Origin: Henningerozyma blattae CBS 6284
Lineage: Eukaryota > Ascomycota > Saccharomycetes > Saccharomycetales > Saccharomycetaceae
Reading direction: 5' to 3'
Assembly: GCF_000315915.1 (NCBI RefSeq)
Contig: NC_020193.1
Coordinates: 496,001-560,000 of the forward strand
Length of the DNA: 64,000 bases
In this document: positions 1 through 11,055 of the stretch, one piece after another
Layout of the letters: every line of letters starts with the position of its first letter
How positions within the stretch are numbered: the first letter of the stretch is position 1
Notes under the pieces: generated by a model
The model's database searches: none
Told to the model about the DNA's origin: nothing
What the model saw: the letters and a program-made list of their open reading frames with translations, nothing else
Program-made: the position numbers and the translations under genes

Positions 1-49
1 TCACAATTATATATATCGCATCACTTACCCTTAACTAATAATATCTACA

Positions 50-2299
50 ATGAATGAAAAACCAAATCATGCTAATCTACGACAAATTCCAATTAAATCA
101 ATTCCTGACAAAGAGGACAAACCTTTCCGAAATCTGGCTCCAGATTCAGATCCCATAAATAATCCGCAAGGCGAAGATGAAGCTATTAATAGTAATTTAC
201 AAAAAAAAATAAATGATGATGAGATTAATGACATTTCTTCTTCCTCTTTGGAATCAACTTCTAGTTCACTAAAAAATTATACCCAATTATCTAAAACAAG
301 AGTATTCGATGTTTTTACTCAAGATGTCAAAAATATAGATTCAAATTCTGATGACACTAATTCATTACAAAAATCGAATGATTCTAAATTCGATGAAATT
401 CAGGATTTAGATATTTTCCAACTAGATGAACTTATTAATAACAAAATTAAAGAGGATTTTTTAAAGAAACTTAGGAAGAATAATAACAATAATAATTATA
501 ATAATAAGTCTATTGAAGATGCTAAAAATATAGAAAATTTAAGAGATACTGATAACATTAAAAGTAATAATCAATCAGATCATACTAATATAAACCTGAT
601 AAATTCAGGATCTGGGAAACTTCTTAATGAAGATACTCTTTCCAAAAAATACCCAATTAATAAATTATCAAATTCAATCCTTGAGAGAGGCACAAAGCCA
701 ATACCGTTAAATCAATTATCATTAACTTCTAAAATTTCTCAAGCGAGAACTGTTTTAGATAAACCTATCATATCAAATACCCCATTAACGTCAACACAAT
801 CAAATATACCAACCAATTCGAATACAAGCTCAATTTCAAACCCTGAACCTATAGATACAAAAAATATTTCAAATACACAAAATAAATCTTCAAATACCCC
901 ATCTTCATTAACACCACAAACCGGTAAAAGTCACGATAATGATAAATGGACAGCAGAAGTGGAAAATGCATTTGTGGAATCATTACATTTAATTATTAAA
1001 AATGGCCCAAATAAAATTAAAGTTTTAAATAAAGGTTATGGAAGAAACGAATTAATTTCCATGTATATCTTGGATAAATCTGGAGAATTAAGAACTAAAA
1101 AACAAATATCTTCGCATATTCAAGTTTGGAAAAAGGCAATATTAAATAAAATTTCATGTAATGAAGATTTAGAAGTACAAGAAAAGGAAATAAATAAATT
1201 AATTGAGAATGGTGCAGAACAAAATGAAGAAAATATTAAAAAATTCAATACTATTTTCGAAGAAATTTTACGTAAACATAATTACCGTGAAAATTCAATA
1301 GATAGCAGCAATTCCTTATCAAATTCTTTAAGTTCTTTACATTCAGATAAATCAAACTTCGATAATTCAGATAGTCTTTATCAAGAACTTCCAAAGAGAT
1401 ATGAATCTCCTCAATTAGAATATGCAAAAACAATATACCAACAAGTTGATAATCTTAAATGTGTTCCAATTACATACCCATCTTTAGAATCCCAAGATAT
1501 CACAGAGGAGGAAAAATTGGCAATAAATAAAATATTACAAGATGCTGAAACTTTGAAGAGACAACAACGACTTTTAATAGATAAAAACTGGAATGAATCA
1601 AAATTATTATTAAATCAGAATAATGCAAACACTATAAGAGAATTTAGCGGAGAACAAACTATTGATACTTCGTCAAACTCTAAAAATTTAAGAAAACAAA
1701 TCGATATTAATTTAGAAGAAAATCATAGCTCAACAGTCAATGAAAGAAATGAACAAAAATTTCAAAATACAGAATCCAACGAATCTTTACTTCAAAACAA
1801 ACATAATACTATCAATATTTCTAATCAAATACCGTTTAACAAAGGTTTTGCAAAACCACCAATGGGGATAACCCCAACTTGGGGCATGTTCCCTCCCTAT
1901 GGTCCAGGCTTAGGATACTCCCCAACTCATTTTCAAAGTCCTACAGTAATGAGATATCCGATTAATAACCAACAAAATAGATCATTTGTCGATTTTCAAA
2001 CTCAATATAATCGTGTAAATCCAAATTATTACTCTCCATTAAACACAAATTTTCAAAGATATTCAAACTCCCCCAGTTCTAGAACAGGAAGAACTTCCCC
2101 ATTTAATGTAAATTTAAATATGGAGTCAAATTTAAGAGATGCCTCATATCATGAGTCATCAAATTTACAAGATAACTCTACAACTGAACACCAAACATTC
2201 AGACAAGGTTTAACAAGTAGACCAGACCAAAATAAAAATTCTATATCTTCTTCATCATATGAAAATATAGAATCAAGTATAGAGGATAATGACAAATAG
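50..2299 (+). CDS. TEC1: TEA/ATTS-domain transcription factor, Tec1 orthologue
   Basis: A 749-residue protein with a TEA/ATTS DNA-binding domain at about residues 298-370, running from DKWTAEVENAF through the GRNELISMYI segment to the recognition part KKQISSHIQVWKK. In S. cerevisiae, Tec1 binds TEA consensus sites (CATTCY) and works with Ste12 to activate filamentous-growth, invasive-growth and Ty1 genes. The rest is low-complexity Asn/Ser-rich sequence with a Pro/Tyr/Gly-rich patch around residues 600-680. The family member in S. cerevisiae is 486 residues with its TEA domain nearer the start, so this copy has a much longer N-terminal region. The ATG at 50 is the first in frame, but only 49 bases of upstream sequence are in the window. 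MIS1 downstream matches the S. cerevisiae order YBR083W-YBR084W, which supports TEC1. Confidence 0.93.
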   Translation: MNEKPNHANLRQIPIKSIPDKEDKPFRNLAPDSDPINNPQGEDEAINSNLQKKINDDEINDISSSSLESTSSSLKNYTQLSKTRVFDVFTQDVKNIDSNSDDTNSLQKSNDSKFDEIQDLDIFQLDELINNKIKEDFLKKLRKNNNNNNYNNKSIEDAKNIENLRDTDNIKSNNQSDHTNINLINSGSGKLLNEDTLSKKYPINKLSNSILERGTKPIPLNQLSLTSKISQARTVLDKPIISNTPLTSTQSNIPTNSNTSSISNPEPIDTKNISNTQNKSSNTPSSLTPQTGKSHDNDKWTAEVENAFVESLHLIIKNGPNKIKVLNKGYGRNELISMYILDKSGELRTKKQISSHIQVWKKAILNKISCNEDLEVQEKEINKLIENGAEQNEENIKKFNTIFEEILRKHNYRENSIDSSNSLSNSLSSLHSDKSNFDNSDSLYQELPKRYESPQLEYAKTIYQQVDNLKCVPITYPSLESQDITEEEKLAINKILQDAETLKRQQRLLIDKNWNESKLLLNQNNANTIREFSGEQTIDTSSNSKNLRKQIDINLEENHSSTVNERNEQKFQNTESNESLLQNKHNTINISNQIPFNKGFAKPPMGITPTWGMFPPYGPGLGYSPTHFQSPTVMRYPINNQQNRSFVDFQTQYNRVNPNYYSPLNTNFQRYSNSPSSRTGRTSPFNVNLNMESNLRDASYHESSNLQDNSTTEHQTFRQGLTSRPDQNKNSISSSSYENIESSIEDNDK

Positions 2300-4950
2300 C
2301 ACTGTTTCAATTCTAAATTCTATAATTTAGCTTCCCTTGATATCACTCATTGAGAGAGTAATTTCGTAGTTGCTAAACTTATATAATGTATTTAATAATA
2401 TTCTTTGTATTTTATTCTACGTTTAATTGACCAATTTCCCTTTTCAAATTGTAACAAAAAAACAAATTTATCGTCCCACAAATTCTTTTTTAAAGAATCT
2501 TATTAGTTCATACTAATATTATTTAAGATATGAATATATCTTAATCTTAATAAAATGGCCCGGCATATAGATATAGTACTTTATCGTTATTAATCTGGGG
2601 GTGTTGGCCACTGTAATATCTTATCAGGATTGTGTGCTTATTTGTTCCTCTATAGGATATCTTTTGCTAGGTAATATGAACCTCTTACTGCCAATTAAAT
2701 CCGATTACCCAACTAATTATTTTTCTGAATTTTATAGCATTAAAAATGAACATCGAAAAAAATTCTAACTGCTTTTGGACAAAACTTTGTAAATTATGTC
2801 AGTCAACAAACCTTTATCCATAACCTAAAAGGTAGTTATATCAAAGATACTGAATTTATAATATAAACCTGGAAAATTTAGAAAGATAATTTAAAACTAT
2901 AAGCTGAACAATAAAAACAAAGCTTTCATAATATAGCTTAACTGATCTTCTACTCTTGTCAGTTGAGCTACCAGTCTCAGTGCTATTCGTTTCCCATTTC
3001 AACTTTGAGATAATTACTTATAGAAAAGTTTATGTATGATAATTTTTAATTTTTTCCATCAAACAACGATGGTAAACAAAAGTGCATTCACATTTTAAGT
3101 ACACTTCGTACAGAATCATTATCTTATACAATAAATGACAGAACTTGATGTAATTACCCATTGGAAAGTTCGACAGTTGATGGTACTTTCAAATAACCGT
3201 TCTCTTTTGATAAACAGCGACTCTATTTAGAATAATATTCTGTACAACCTGTTATCAGTGATTTTGCTGGTGCTGGGTGCTTGGGTATACAATGAAAAAT
3301 AGAAATTGTCCTTTTCAAACCATTTCAATATCACTAAACTGCTTATTAGAGCCTTGATTAAGATTTGAAGTATGCTAATTGTAGATTACAACACGTTTTA
3401 TAAAAGAACTTTGATTTATCCTTGAATATATACTTAGTAGTATTTAAATGAATGACGATCACTCAATGCAGGCTATCGGAATCTGGAGTACACAGTAATA
3501 AGACCTTAATGTGAGGTTTGCTACTTTTATGTGTTAAGACTTCTAACCAACCTATAGCAAAAATAATAGATTGGTACAAAATATACTGTACTAAAGTATA
3601 TATGTTTTAGCATCATTATAAACAATCCACCTAATATATAGGTGTTTTCCCCAATTTCCTATAAGATACCATTAGTATTTAATTTGATATTTAGATTGGT
3701 AACCCGGTTAAATAATTAACCACAGTGGATATTTAAATACTAAGGAAATAAGTCACCAGCTTTTGAATCCAGTTGTAACACAGCTGTCTCACAAGTATTT
3801 CCTCTTAGGCTAGAAGTACGAAGTATAGCCCATATGAGGAAGTCTTCTAGCTTTTCTTTAGTTAAGTTAGACTAAAATCTCTAACTTCATCAGGTTAGGA
3901 TGTATATGAAATATACTGATTTCAATATGTGACTCCAAAACTTATCCGCCTGAATAATACAACAGATGGATTATTCTCCATTAATATCTACAACTTCAAG
4001 CATAATTTACTAGGGAAAGGTTCACAAAATAAAGATAGAAAAAAAAACTCAATTTAATATTCTGCTAATATCAGCTAATAAGGCTAGCGGAATTTGTATT
4101 TTCTGTGTTTAGTATTTATCTCCATGATTAATTAGTTTCTTATGTATCTAGTGTTAGTGGTGTCTTAGATGACAAGTATTACAGAATTAGTTATGTTTCC
4201 TTTAAAACTGTTCTTAGAAATGTTTCAGGCAATTTATTTTTGTTTTGTATTTTCTTGAGCCTTTAAAAAAAAGTCATAAAATATAAAATATACATCTGAC
4301 AATAAGATTAATAAATAAAAAAAAAGGTTTCTATAAAAGCCATGTATTATTACAAATTATAAAAAATTATTAAGACAACAACATACATTATCCTTTTATT
4401 TAATTGGTACCATCTAACGCAAATATTAAGTATATAGATAGTGCAACTTCCATATGACATATATTACCTATAATTGCCTGCAAATGCCTATAGTTACCTA
4501 TGATTACATAATTTCTACAAGATATATCCAAAAATTTAACTTTCCTTGTTCAAATACACAACTTTCTTTTTTGATGAAGGTATTCAGCTTGAAGGTTTAA
4601 AACGTAAGATTTTAAGGTTACATCATATTATTACCTTTATTTTCAATTCCAATAAATACCTAACATGTACTTGGCGAGATTTTTTAAATTATAGACAGCA
4701 GCCGTAATTAATAGATATTTTCCCTTTTCATTCTCCATTCCTAAAACTTAATTTTTAAAGCAAATTATTTTTGAAGGGTGGAACAATGACACAATTAATC
4801 GGAAAAATTTACCTGGAATGGAGTAGGGTATGAGTACTATTATAGTATGAGAACCCCTTTTAATCTAAATTATACCGAAATAATATTTATAAAAGGTAGA
4901 AAAACAACAACAATATGTTAAATATAATATGAGGTTCTAAATAATGTCCA
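2300..4950. other. Long gene-free stretch between TEC1 and MIS1
   Basis: About 2.65 kb with no convincing reading frame, tRNA B box or LTR ends. It is AT-rich but less homopolymeric than most spacers here. Around 3672-3752 there are inverted segments: TTAGTATTTAA against TTAAATACTAA, and GGTTAA/TTAACC around ATAA. I see nothing else I can name. It may hold the MIS1 promoter, an unrecognised RNA, or the remains of genes lost after duplication. Confidence 0.5.
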
Positions 4951-7863
4951 ATGATTAGTATGCTTTCAAGAAATCATTTAAAACTAAATTACAGCAGCTC
5001 GATAAATCTTAGCGCCAAGTCTTTTCTTTGGAAAAGACAATATAAAATCCTGTCTGGAAAATTGCTAGCCAAAAGTATAGTCAATGAGCTAAATGAAGAG
5101 GTCAAAAAATTTAAATCTATTCGCCAAGATTTCTTACCAAAGTTGCAAATCTTTCAAGTTGGTTCCCGAGAGGATTCTACATCCTATATTAAGATGAAAT
5201 TAAAAATCGCCAAGGAGTGTGGTATTGACTGTTCTGTTAAAAAAATGCCTTCCACTATTTCTGAGATGGAATTGATAAGAGAAATAAAAAAGGCAAATAA
5301 TAATGTAAATATCCATGGAATACTTGTTCAATTACCTCTGCCAAGTCATTTTTCTGAGAGTTCTATTTCTAATTCTATCTCACCAATGAAAGATATTGAT
5401 GGTTTAAACTCTTATAATATTGGAGAACTAGCAAAACGAGATGGCCAACCTTGGTTTACTCCATGCACACCTAAAGGATGTATTGAGCTACTTAAGTCAG
5501 CAAATATCACTTTAGAAGGTAAAGATATAGTTGTCATTGGGCGCTCTAATATTGTTGGAAACCCTATGGCCAACTTATTAAAAAATCACAATGCCACTGT
5601 CACCGTTTGTCATCTACAAACGAAAGATCTCAAGAAACATACTAAAAGAGCCGATATAATTATTTCTGCAGCAGGGTGCGCTCATTTGATACAGAAAGGA
5701 CATATAAAAAAAGATGCCATTGTTATTGATGTAGGTATCAATTTTATTTATAATAAACAGAATCCTTTAAAGAAGAAACTGGTAGGAGATACTGATTTTG
5801 AAAAGGTGAAAAACAAAACCTCGTACATAACACCAGTTCCAGGAGGAGTTGGTCCAATGACAATTTGCATGTTGGCAAAAAATGTAATAGAGGCATGCAA
5901 GCTAAAATTTCAAATAGAAGAAACAAAACCTAAAATTACTCCTTTAAAATTAGAATTGAAATGCCCCTTAGATGAAGACATTGAAATTTCAAGACAGCAA
6001 GAACCTAAGGAAATTATATCCTTAGCAGAGGAACTTGGAATTAAAAATAATGAATTAGAGATACATGGCAATTATATGGCAAAAGTATCTAGCTCTATAA
6101 CAGACAGACTGAAATACCGCTCTAATGGTCACTATGTACTAGTTTGCGGTATTACTCCAACTCAGTTTGGGGAAGGTAAGTCTACCACTGCTATTGGTCT
6201 TGGACAAGCTTTTACTTCACACTTAGGAATCCCATCCATTGTCAATATTAGACAATCATCAATGGGCCCCACATTTGGAATGAAAGGAGGTGCAGCTGGT
6301 GGAGGGTACTCTCAAGTAATTCCGATGGATTTGTTTAATCTTCATTTAACGGGAGACATTCATGCCATAACAGCTGCCAATAATCTTCTAGCAGCAGCTA
6401 TTGATACCCGAATCTTCCATGAAACTCGAATTACTGATGATTTAAAATTGTATTTGAAGTTGGTACCTGAACATAACGATAAGAGGTACTTTAAATCATT
6501 TATGCTACGAAGACTTCAAAGATTGGGAGTTAAAAAAACAGATCCTAATTTTTTAAATGATGAAGAAATTCGAGCCTTTTCAAGGCTAAATATTGATCCC
6601 AACACGATTACAATTAATAGAACAGTAGACGCTAATGATCGAATGCTCAGGGGAATAACTATTGGAGAATCACCAACTGAGAAAGGACTAACAAGGGAAA
6701 CAAGGTTTGATATTACAGCCGCATCAGAGTTAATGGCCATAGTGACATTATCAAATGATTTGCATGACATGAAAAATAGAATTAGTAATATGGTAATTGG
6801 ATTTAATTTCAACAATAAACCTATAACAGTTGATGATTTAGGACTGACTGGATCATTGACGGCTATATTAAAAAATTCATTAAAACCTACATTAATGCAA
6901 ACATTAGAAGGTACTCCTGCTATGGTACACACTGGCCCATTTGCTAATATTTCCATTGGAAGCTCATCAGTTATTGCTGATAAGATTGGCCTGAAGTTAG
7001 TGGGAAGGGATGAAAAGCTTTATCCTAATAAACCATTGGGATATGTAATTACTGAAGCTGGGTTTGATTTTTCAATGGGAGGCGAGAGGTTTTTAGATGT
7101 TAAATGTAGATCTTCAGAATTAACACCTGATGCTGTTGTAATTGTAACCACTGTGAGAGGGTTAAAACTTCACGGTGGCGCCCCCACTATAAAACCCGAT
7201 GAACATTTACCTTCTGAATATTTAAAAGAAGATGTTGAGTTAGTATCCTTAGGAACATCTAATTTATGTAAACAAATTCAAAATGCAATACAATTTAATA
7301 TTCCAGTGATTGTCGCGATAAACAAATTTTCAGGGGATACACAAAGTGAATTTGATGTTATCAAAGAAGCTGCATTATTAGCAGGTGCTAAATCCGTTCA
7401 AATAATTAATAACTGGGAAAAAGGAGGGGAGGGATCAATAAACTTAGCAAGCTCAATAAACGAAGTGGTTAAAAGTGAGAAGAAAGCAGAGTTGAAATAT
7501 TTATATGACTTATCATCTTCAATAGAAGATAAATTGATTCGTATAGTTCAAACTCAATATGGTGGTAAAGATATCATACTATCTGAATTAGCTCAGAAAA
7601 AGATGGCTCAATTCACTAAATTAGGATATGATCGTTTACCGATCTGTATTGCCAAGACTCAATATTCACTTTCACATGATCCCAAATTAAAAGGTATTCC
7701 AAAAGATTTTATATTTCCAATCATAGATTTAAGACTTTCAGCTGGTGCAAAGTATCTATATGCAATTGCAGGCAAAATTCAAACAATGCCTGGTTTGCCA
7801 GTGCATGCTGCTTATATGAGTATTGAAGTTGATGAAGATGGCTTAATCCAAGGTCTTAAATAA
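4951..7863 (+). CDS. MIS1: Mitochondrial C1-tetrahydrofolate synthase
   Basis: A 970-residue trifunctional folate enzyme, close to the 975 residues of S. cerevisiae Mis1. Residues 1 to about 35 are Ser/Leu/Lys/Arg-rich without acidic residues, like a mitochondrial presequence. Residues of about 36-325 form the methylene-THF dehydrogenase/cyclohydrolase (FolD-type) part, with the catalytic Tyr79/Lys83 pair (YIKMK), the PCTPKG motif and the GRSNIVGNP cofactor loop. From about 360 to the end is formate-THF ligase, with the ATP-binding GEGKS at 407-411. It interconverts one-carbon units on tetrahydrofolate. S. cerevisiae also has the cytosolic ADE3. The presequence and the TEC1/RPL19 neighbours point to MIS1. 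It is convergent with RPL19. Confidence 0.96.
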   Translation: MISMLSRNHLKLNYSSSINLSAKSFLWKRQYKILSGKLLAKSIVNELNEEVKKFKSIRQDFLPKLQIFQVGSREDSTSYIKMKLKIAKECGIDCSVKKMPSTISEMELIREIKKANNNVNIHGILVQLPLPSHFSESSISNSISPMKDIDGLNSYNIGELAKRDGQPWFTPCTPKGCIELLKSANITLEGKDIVVIGRSNIVGNPMANLLKNHNATVTVCHLQTKDLKKHTKRADIIISAAGCAHLIQKGHIKKDAIVIDVGINFIYNKQNPLKKKLVGDTDFEKVKNKTSYITPVPGGVGPMTICMLAKNVIEACKLKFQIEETKPKITPLKLELKCPLDEDIEISRQQEPKEIISLAEELGIKNNELEIHGNYMAKVSSSITDRLKYRSNGHYVLVCGITPTQFGEGKSTTAIGLGQAFTSHLGIPSIVNIRQSSMGPTFGMKGGAAGGGYSQVIPMDLFNLHLTGDIHAITAANNLLAAAIDTRIFHETRITDDLKLYLKLVPEHNDKRYFKSFMLRRLQRLGVKKTDPNFLNDEEIRAFSRLNIDPNTITINRTVDANDRMLRGITIGESPTEKGLTRETRFDITAASELMAIVTLSNDLHDMKNRISNMVIGFNFNNKPITVDDLGLTGSLTAILKNSLKPTLMQTLEGTPAMVHTGPFANISIGSSSVIADKIGLKLVGRDEKLYPNKPLGYVITEAGFDFSMGGERFLDVKCRSSELTPDAVVIVTTVRGLKLHGGAPTIKPDEHLPSEYLKEDVELVSLGTSNLCKQIQNAIQFNIPVIVAINKFSGDTQSEFDVIKEAALLAGAKSVQIINNWEKGGEGSINLASSINEVVKSEKKAELKYLYDLSSSIEDKLIRIVQTQYGGKDIILSELAQKKMAQFTKLGYDRLPICIAKTQYSLSHDPKLKGIPKDFIFPIIDLRLSAGAKYLYAIAGKIQTMPGLPVHAAYMSIEVDEDGLIQGLK

Positions 7864-8153
7864 ACTTTTATATCATAGCCATATGCATTTACATATATAC
7901 ATATATATTGCTTAATAGAGATAAATTAAAAAAGGTTTTATTTTTTTTATGGTCTCAATACATAGATACTAGATTAGTATATATATTTATATATTTATAC
8001 ATACATAATTGAAGTCTTGAATTGGCATGTAAATTAAGAAGATGAATTTTTTTATTGATGTGGAAAGTTAATACAAAGTGATTAAATTAATAATAATAAA
8101 TGATAATAATATAAAAGTTTTAAATTTTAAAATTAGTTTGATATCAAATTAAT

Positions 8154-9179
8154 TTAAGCATCTTCCTTTAATAAAGCTTCTCTCTTTTCAGCAATTCTTT
8201 GAGCTCTTCTTTCACGAGCAGCTCTGTTCTTCATTCTTCTAGCTTCGGATTCTTCCTTCATAGCCTTTTCACGTTGAGAATCAGCCTTGGCTTGAATGAT
8301 GTGTTCAACTAAAGCTCTCTTGTGCTTGAAAGCGTTACCCTTGGCTTCATTGTATAAAACGTGGTATAAGTGCTTGTCAATCTTACCAGCATCACGGTAT
8401 TTAGACAAAAGTCTTCTCAAGACACGTAATCTTCTAATCCAGACGACTTGAGAAGGTAAACGAGCTTCAGCAGTACCCTTTCTCTTACCGTAACCAGTGT
8501 GACGACCGTTTCTCTTGGATAAAGCGTAAGCTCTAGTTCTAGATCTAGAGTGGACGGTAACAGCCTTCTTGACAATAGTACCATTCTTGACTAATCTTCT
8601 GATGGATTCTCTGGAATTGGCTTGAGCAATTTCAGAAGTTTCATTTGGGTCCATCCAGACCTTTCTCTTACCAACACCGATAACAGAAGCGGCAAGTCTC
8701 TTTTGAGTACGCAAGTTAGCCCTAAATATATGAATGCATTATAGAATAAAAAAAATTTTTTCATTCAAATAAAATCATTGTTAGTAAATTATTAACCATT
8801 AGATATTGTATATTTTTTTTTAAAAACAAAGATGTTCTTGTGAAACATATTAGAAATTTACAATTTGCATTATATTCTTTCAACAGTCAATGATTAACTT
8901 AAGAGAATTAGACGGGATAATTTAACAAATTTTTTTAAAATTCAAATAAATGGCAACTGGTATCTGCGGCTTGGAATGCTTGCAAAGTGTTATTCATTAC
9001 ATTAGGCATCACATTTTTAAAATCTATTCCCATTGTTTTTTTTTTCTTCTTTTCACTTTTTTCTTTCAATCTCTCTAAAAAAAAATCATTCTTTCATATT
9101 TCAAATATAAACTTCCATTCTATTTCACTTCATTTTGAACTTCTTCGTTGAGCTTATTAGCACATCAATTCACATACAT
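8154..9179 (-). CDS. RPL19: 60S ribosomal protein L19 (eL19), split by an intron
   Basis: Spliced coding sequence is complement(join(8154..8721,9178..9179)), giving 189 residues, exactly the length of S. cerevisiae Rpl19. Exon 1 is only the two bases AT of the start codon. Exon 2 begins with its G and reads [11 protein letters not shown], then the family sequence to [13 protein letters not shown] ending. The Arg/Lys-rich body ([20 protein letters not shown], then a long basic C-terminal helix) is typical of eL19, which sits on the large subunit near the exit tunnel and contacts the small subunit. It lies convergent to MIS1, like RPL19A, and divergent from the YBL028C-like gene, like RPL19B, so the locus resembles the pre-duplication order. 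The split start codon is the same as in both S. cerevisiae genes. Confidence 0.96.
8722..9177 (-). other. RPL19 spliceosomal intron
   Basis: A 456-base intron on the minus strand. The 5' splice site is GTATGT (plus-strand ACATAC at 9172-9177). The branch site is a perfect TACTAAC (plus-strand GTTAGTA at 8780-8786). The 3' splice site is TTTAG ending at 8722, about 58 bases past the branch site. Joining it restores MANLRTQKR at the protein start. Confidence 0.95.
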
Positions 9180-9817
9180 TTTGTTCGTGATCTGTTTATA
9201 CTATGTAAAGACCTCCTTCACCGTTAATTTTAAGCATTTTTAAAATACATACGTTATTTTTTTTCAACAATTTCGACTATCCATCCAGTAATTCCATATT
9301 GGCCTACTACTCACATACTATTGGCAAATTGGTAAAGAGGAAGGTCCCTCTCGGGAACGGTGTTGTGATACTAGCTTTTCTTTGGATTTCTGCCTAGAGT
9401 TTCTTAGAGTGTCTCACTAGCCTGGTGTGGATATAAAGAGAGCTCTGCCTAGAGACTTTCTTTCTGGTGGGCATTTCGGACTTTCACGTGTGAGATTTGG
9501 CCGACAACGGAGACTCACGAATTTTCTTTTCGGGATTGAGATTTTTCATGGATTGAAAAATAAAAAAAAGCACGAGGAGATGAGATGCACGGATGGAAGC
9601 AGTCGTGAAAAATTGGAAAGATATTCATGAAATTTCGTAAAGAAAATTTGCAAAGCTCATCACATCGCCGTTGGAAAATTAATATTATTGAATACCGTAA
9701 TACACATAGGAAAGATGACTTAATATGCAAAGGGTGATAAGTATTTAATTAAATATTATTTTAAATTTAAACACTACAGATAAAAAAAGGTAATATCCCC
9801 CAAAGTATTCAATCAAA
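9180..9817. promoter_or_regulatory. Divergent promoter of RPL19 and the YBL028C-like gene
   Basis: A 638-base intergenic region with a relatively GC-rich centre (about 9300-9600). It contains one CACGTG (Cbf1-type) at 9485-9490. TGAAAAATT at 9606-9614 matches most of the RRPE element, and AGCTCATCAC at 9654-9663 is one base off the PAC element; both suit a ribosome-biogenesis gene. I do not see a convincing Rap1 site (ACACCCRYACAY) for RPL19. Confidence 0.4.
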
Positions 9818-10138
9818 ATGGCTAAATCATTACGTGCTAAGGCTCCATTAAAATCCAAATCTGTTATTCGTCATGAAGTGTTTCAAAAGGTGGTTGATTG
9901 TAGAGCCTCAAGAATTTCTGATAAATTAAAACAAGATTTGATTGATCAAAAATTAAAAGAATTAAAGAGCAAGAACCCTGACGGTATGGAGGTGGAAATC
10001 AATGTTGATGATTTAAAGAAAGAAGAAACCAAGGTGGATTATTCAAAAATCAAGACATCTGGCTGGAGAGCATCTCAATATAAGAAGAACAAAATGGCAA
10101 GAAAGACTAAGAAGAAGGGATCTTTTACTAGATTCTAA
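9818..10138 (+). CDS. Small basic nucleolar protein, YBL028C / LLPH family
   Basis: A 106-residue, very Lys-rich protein with the same length as S. cerevisiae YBL028C, an uncharacterised protein related to human LLPH (LAPS18-like) that associates with ribosomal material. It begins MAKSLRAKAPLKSKSVIR and ends in a basic tail, MARKTKKKGSFTRF, typical of the family. A short acidic/amphipathic middle (about residues 45-70) contains VEINVDDLKKEETKVDY. It is transcribed divergently from RPL19, the same arrangement as YBL028C and RPL19B. Family and synteny agree. The molecular function is not established; a role in large-subunit assembly is an inference from basic character and relatives. Confidence 0.88.
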   Translation: MAKSLRAKAPLKSKSVIRHEVFQKVVDCRASRISDKLKQDLIDQKLKELKSKNPDGMEVEINVDDLKKEETKVDYSKIKTSGWRASQYKKNKMARKTKKKGSFTRF

Positions 10139-10634
10139 TTTACTCTTTTATTTTTTGTTGCATTAGCATTTGCATTTGCATTTGCATTCTAATTTGCATT
10201 TTCTAAGCTAAACTTAGCTAGGCTATAATATATTTATATCAACTTTTTGTATAATAGTAAAAAAAAAAAAATTATAAACGTTTACTTGTGGCACGTGCAG
10301 ATCGGCAATACGATTTTTTTATACCCGAAATAGCCAATTGTAATGAGGAGAACCTCAATATAGTTTAATTGCGGAGGAATACGGAGTTTTTCCTATAAAG
10401 ATTATAAAAATAAAATAATTCTAAAAAGACATTCTTAATTATAAGAATTTGGCAATGCTAAGGGTGTATTTGCAGCTATTTATAGTAGTAGCAGTAGTAT
10501 TACTATAGTGTATTTCATATATAAAAAGAAGAAGGGAAAGTGAATTTCCCATGACAATTATTTGTGTTACAGAATAATCAACAAGTAATTTTAGTTTTTC
10601 TTTTTTTTTTTTTTTTTAAAAATTTAATTTTTCC
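10139..10634. other. Spacer with hexanucleotide repeat and E-box
   Basis: Spacer between the YBL028C-like gene and the zinc-ribbon gene. It holds the GCATTT repeat (10160-10201), a poly(A) run near 10259-10271, one CACGTG at 10292-10297, and a long T run near 10599-10617 just before the next ATG. No other gene seen. Confidence 0.5.
10160..10201. repeat. GCATTT hexanucleotide tandem repeat
   Basis: Seven consecutive 6-base units: GCATTA, three GCATTT, GCATTC, TAATTT, GCATTT. It lies 20 bases past the stop codon of the YBL028C-like gene, so it is probably in the 3' untranslated region. Confidence 0.9.
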
Positions 10635-10943
10635 ATGTTTTTATTTATACCAATTCTTTGTGGTGTTAATAGTAGGGATACTAATTATATACCCAAGAAA
10701 AAAAAAGATCAAGAGGTATTGAGTGCTGGGGAGTATCAAGGGTTGTACTGTCCACATTGTCATAATTATAGTGTGAGTCCGATCAAGAATCGTAAAGTGT
10801 TCGAACTCTATTTCATTCCATTGATTCCTTTCAAAGCACATAAACAATTACATTGTTCTATATGTAATTGGAGACAAAATGTTAATTCTGATTATGAATT
10901 GAATACGATAGTCAAAAGTCAAAAAAATATCAAAATGGGGTGA
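10635..10943 (+). CDS. Small zinc-ribbon protein, possibly YBL029C-A
   Basis: A 102-residue protein with two CxxC knuckles, YCPHCHNYS and LHCSICNWR, about 35 residues apart, enclosing the hydrophobic segment FELYFIPLIPF. This layout (CPxC, then FIPLIP, then CxIC) is the fungal zinc-ribbon family of very short proteins that includes S. cerevisiae YBL029C-A (94 residues, function unknown). Its place next to the YBL028C-like gene fits that identity. The N-terminus MFLFIPILCGV is hydrophobic and could be a weak membrane anchor. The ATG follows a T-rich run and is the first in frame. Coordinated zinc is inferred from the four cysteines; nothing more can be said about function. Confidence 0.7.
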   Translation: MFLFIPILCGVNSRDTNYIPKKKKDQEVLSAGEYQGLYCPHCHNYSVSPIKNRKVFELYFIPLIPFKAHKQLHCSICNWRQNVNSDYELNTIVKSQKNIKMG

Positions 10944-11055
10944 CGTGATGGTATGTTGTTTTAGTAGTTCATTCTTATATAAGAGATGTATATAGGCGAA
11001 TCTTTATAAAAATCGATATTTAAGAATATTTATGCAATAATAGAGGAGGATCATC

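Noticed and set aside
2941..3000. Minus-strand GGTAGCTCAAC resembling a tRNA A box.
   Set aside because: No B box (GGTTCRANNCC) or cloverleaf follows.
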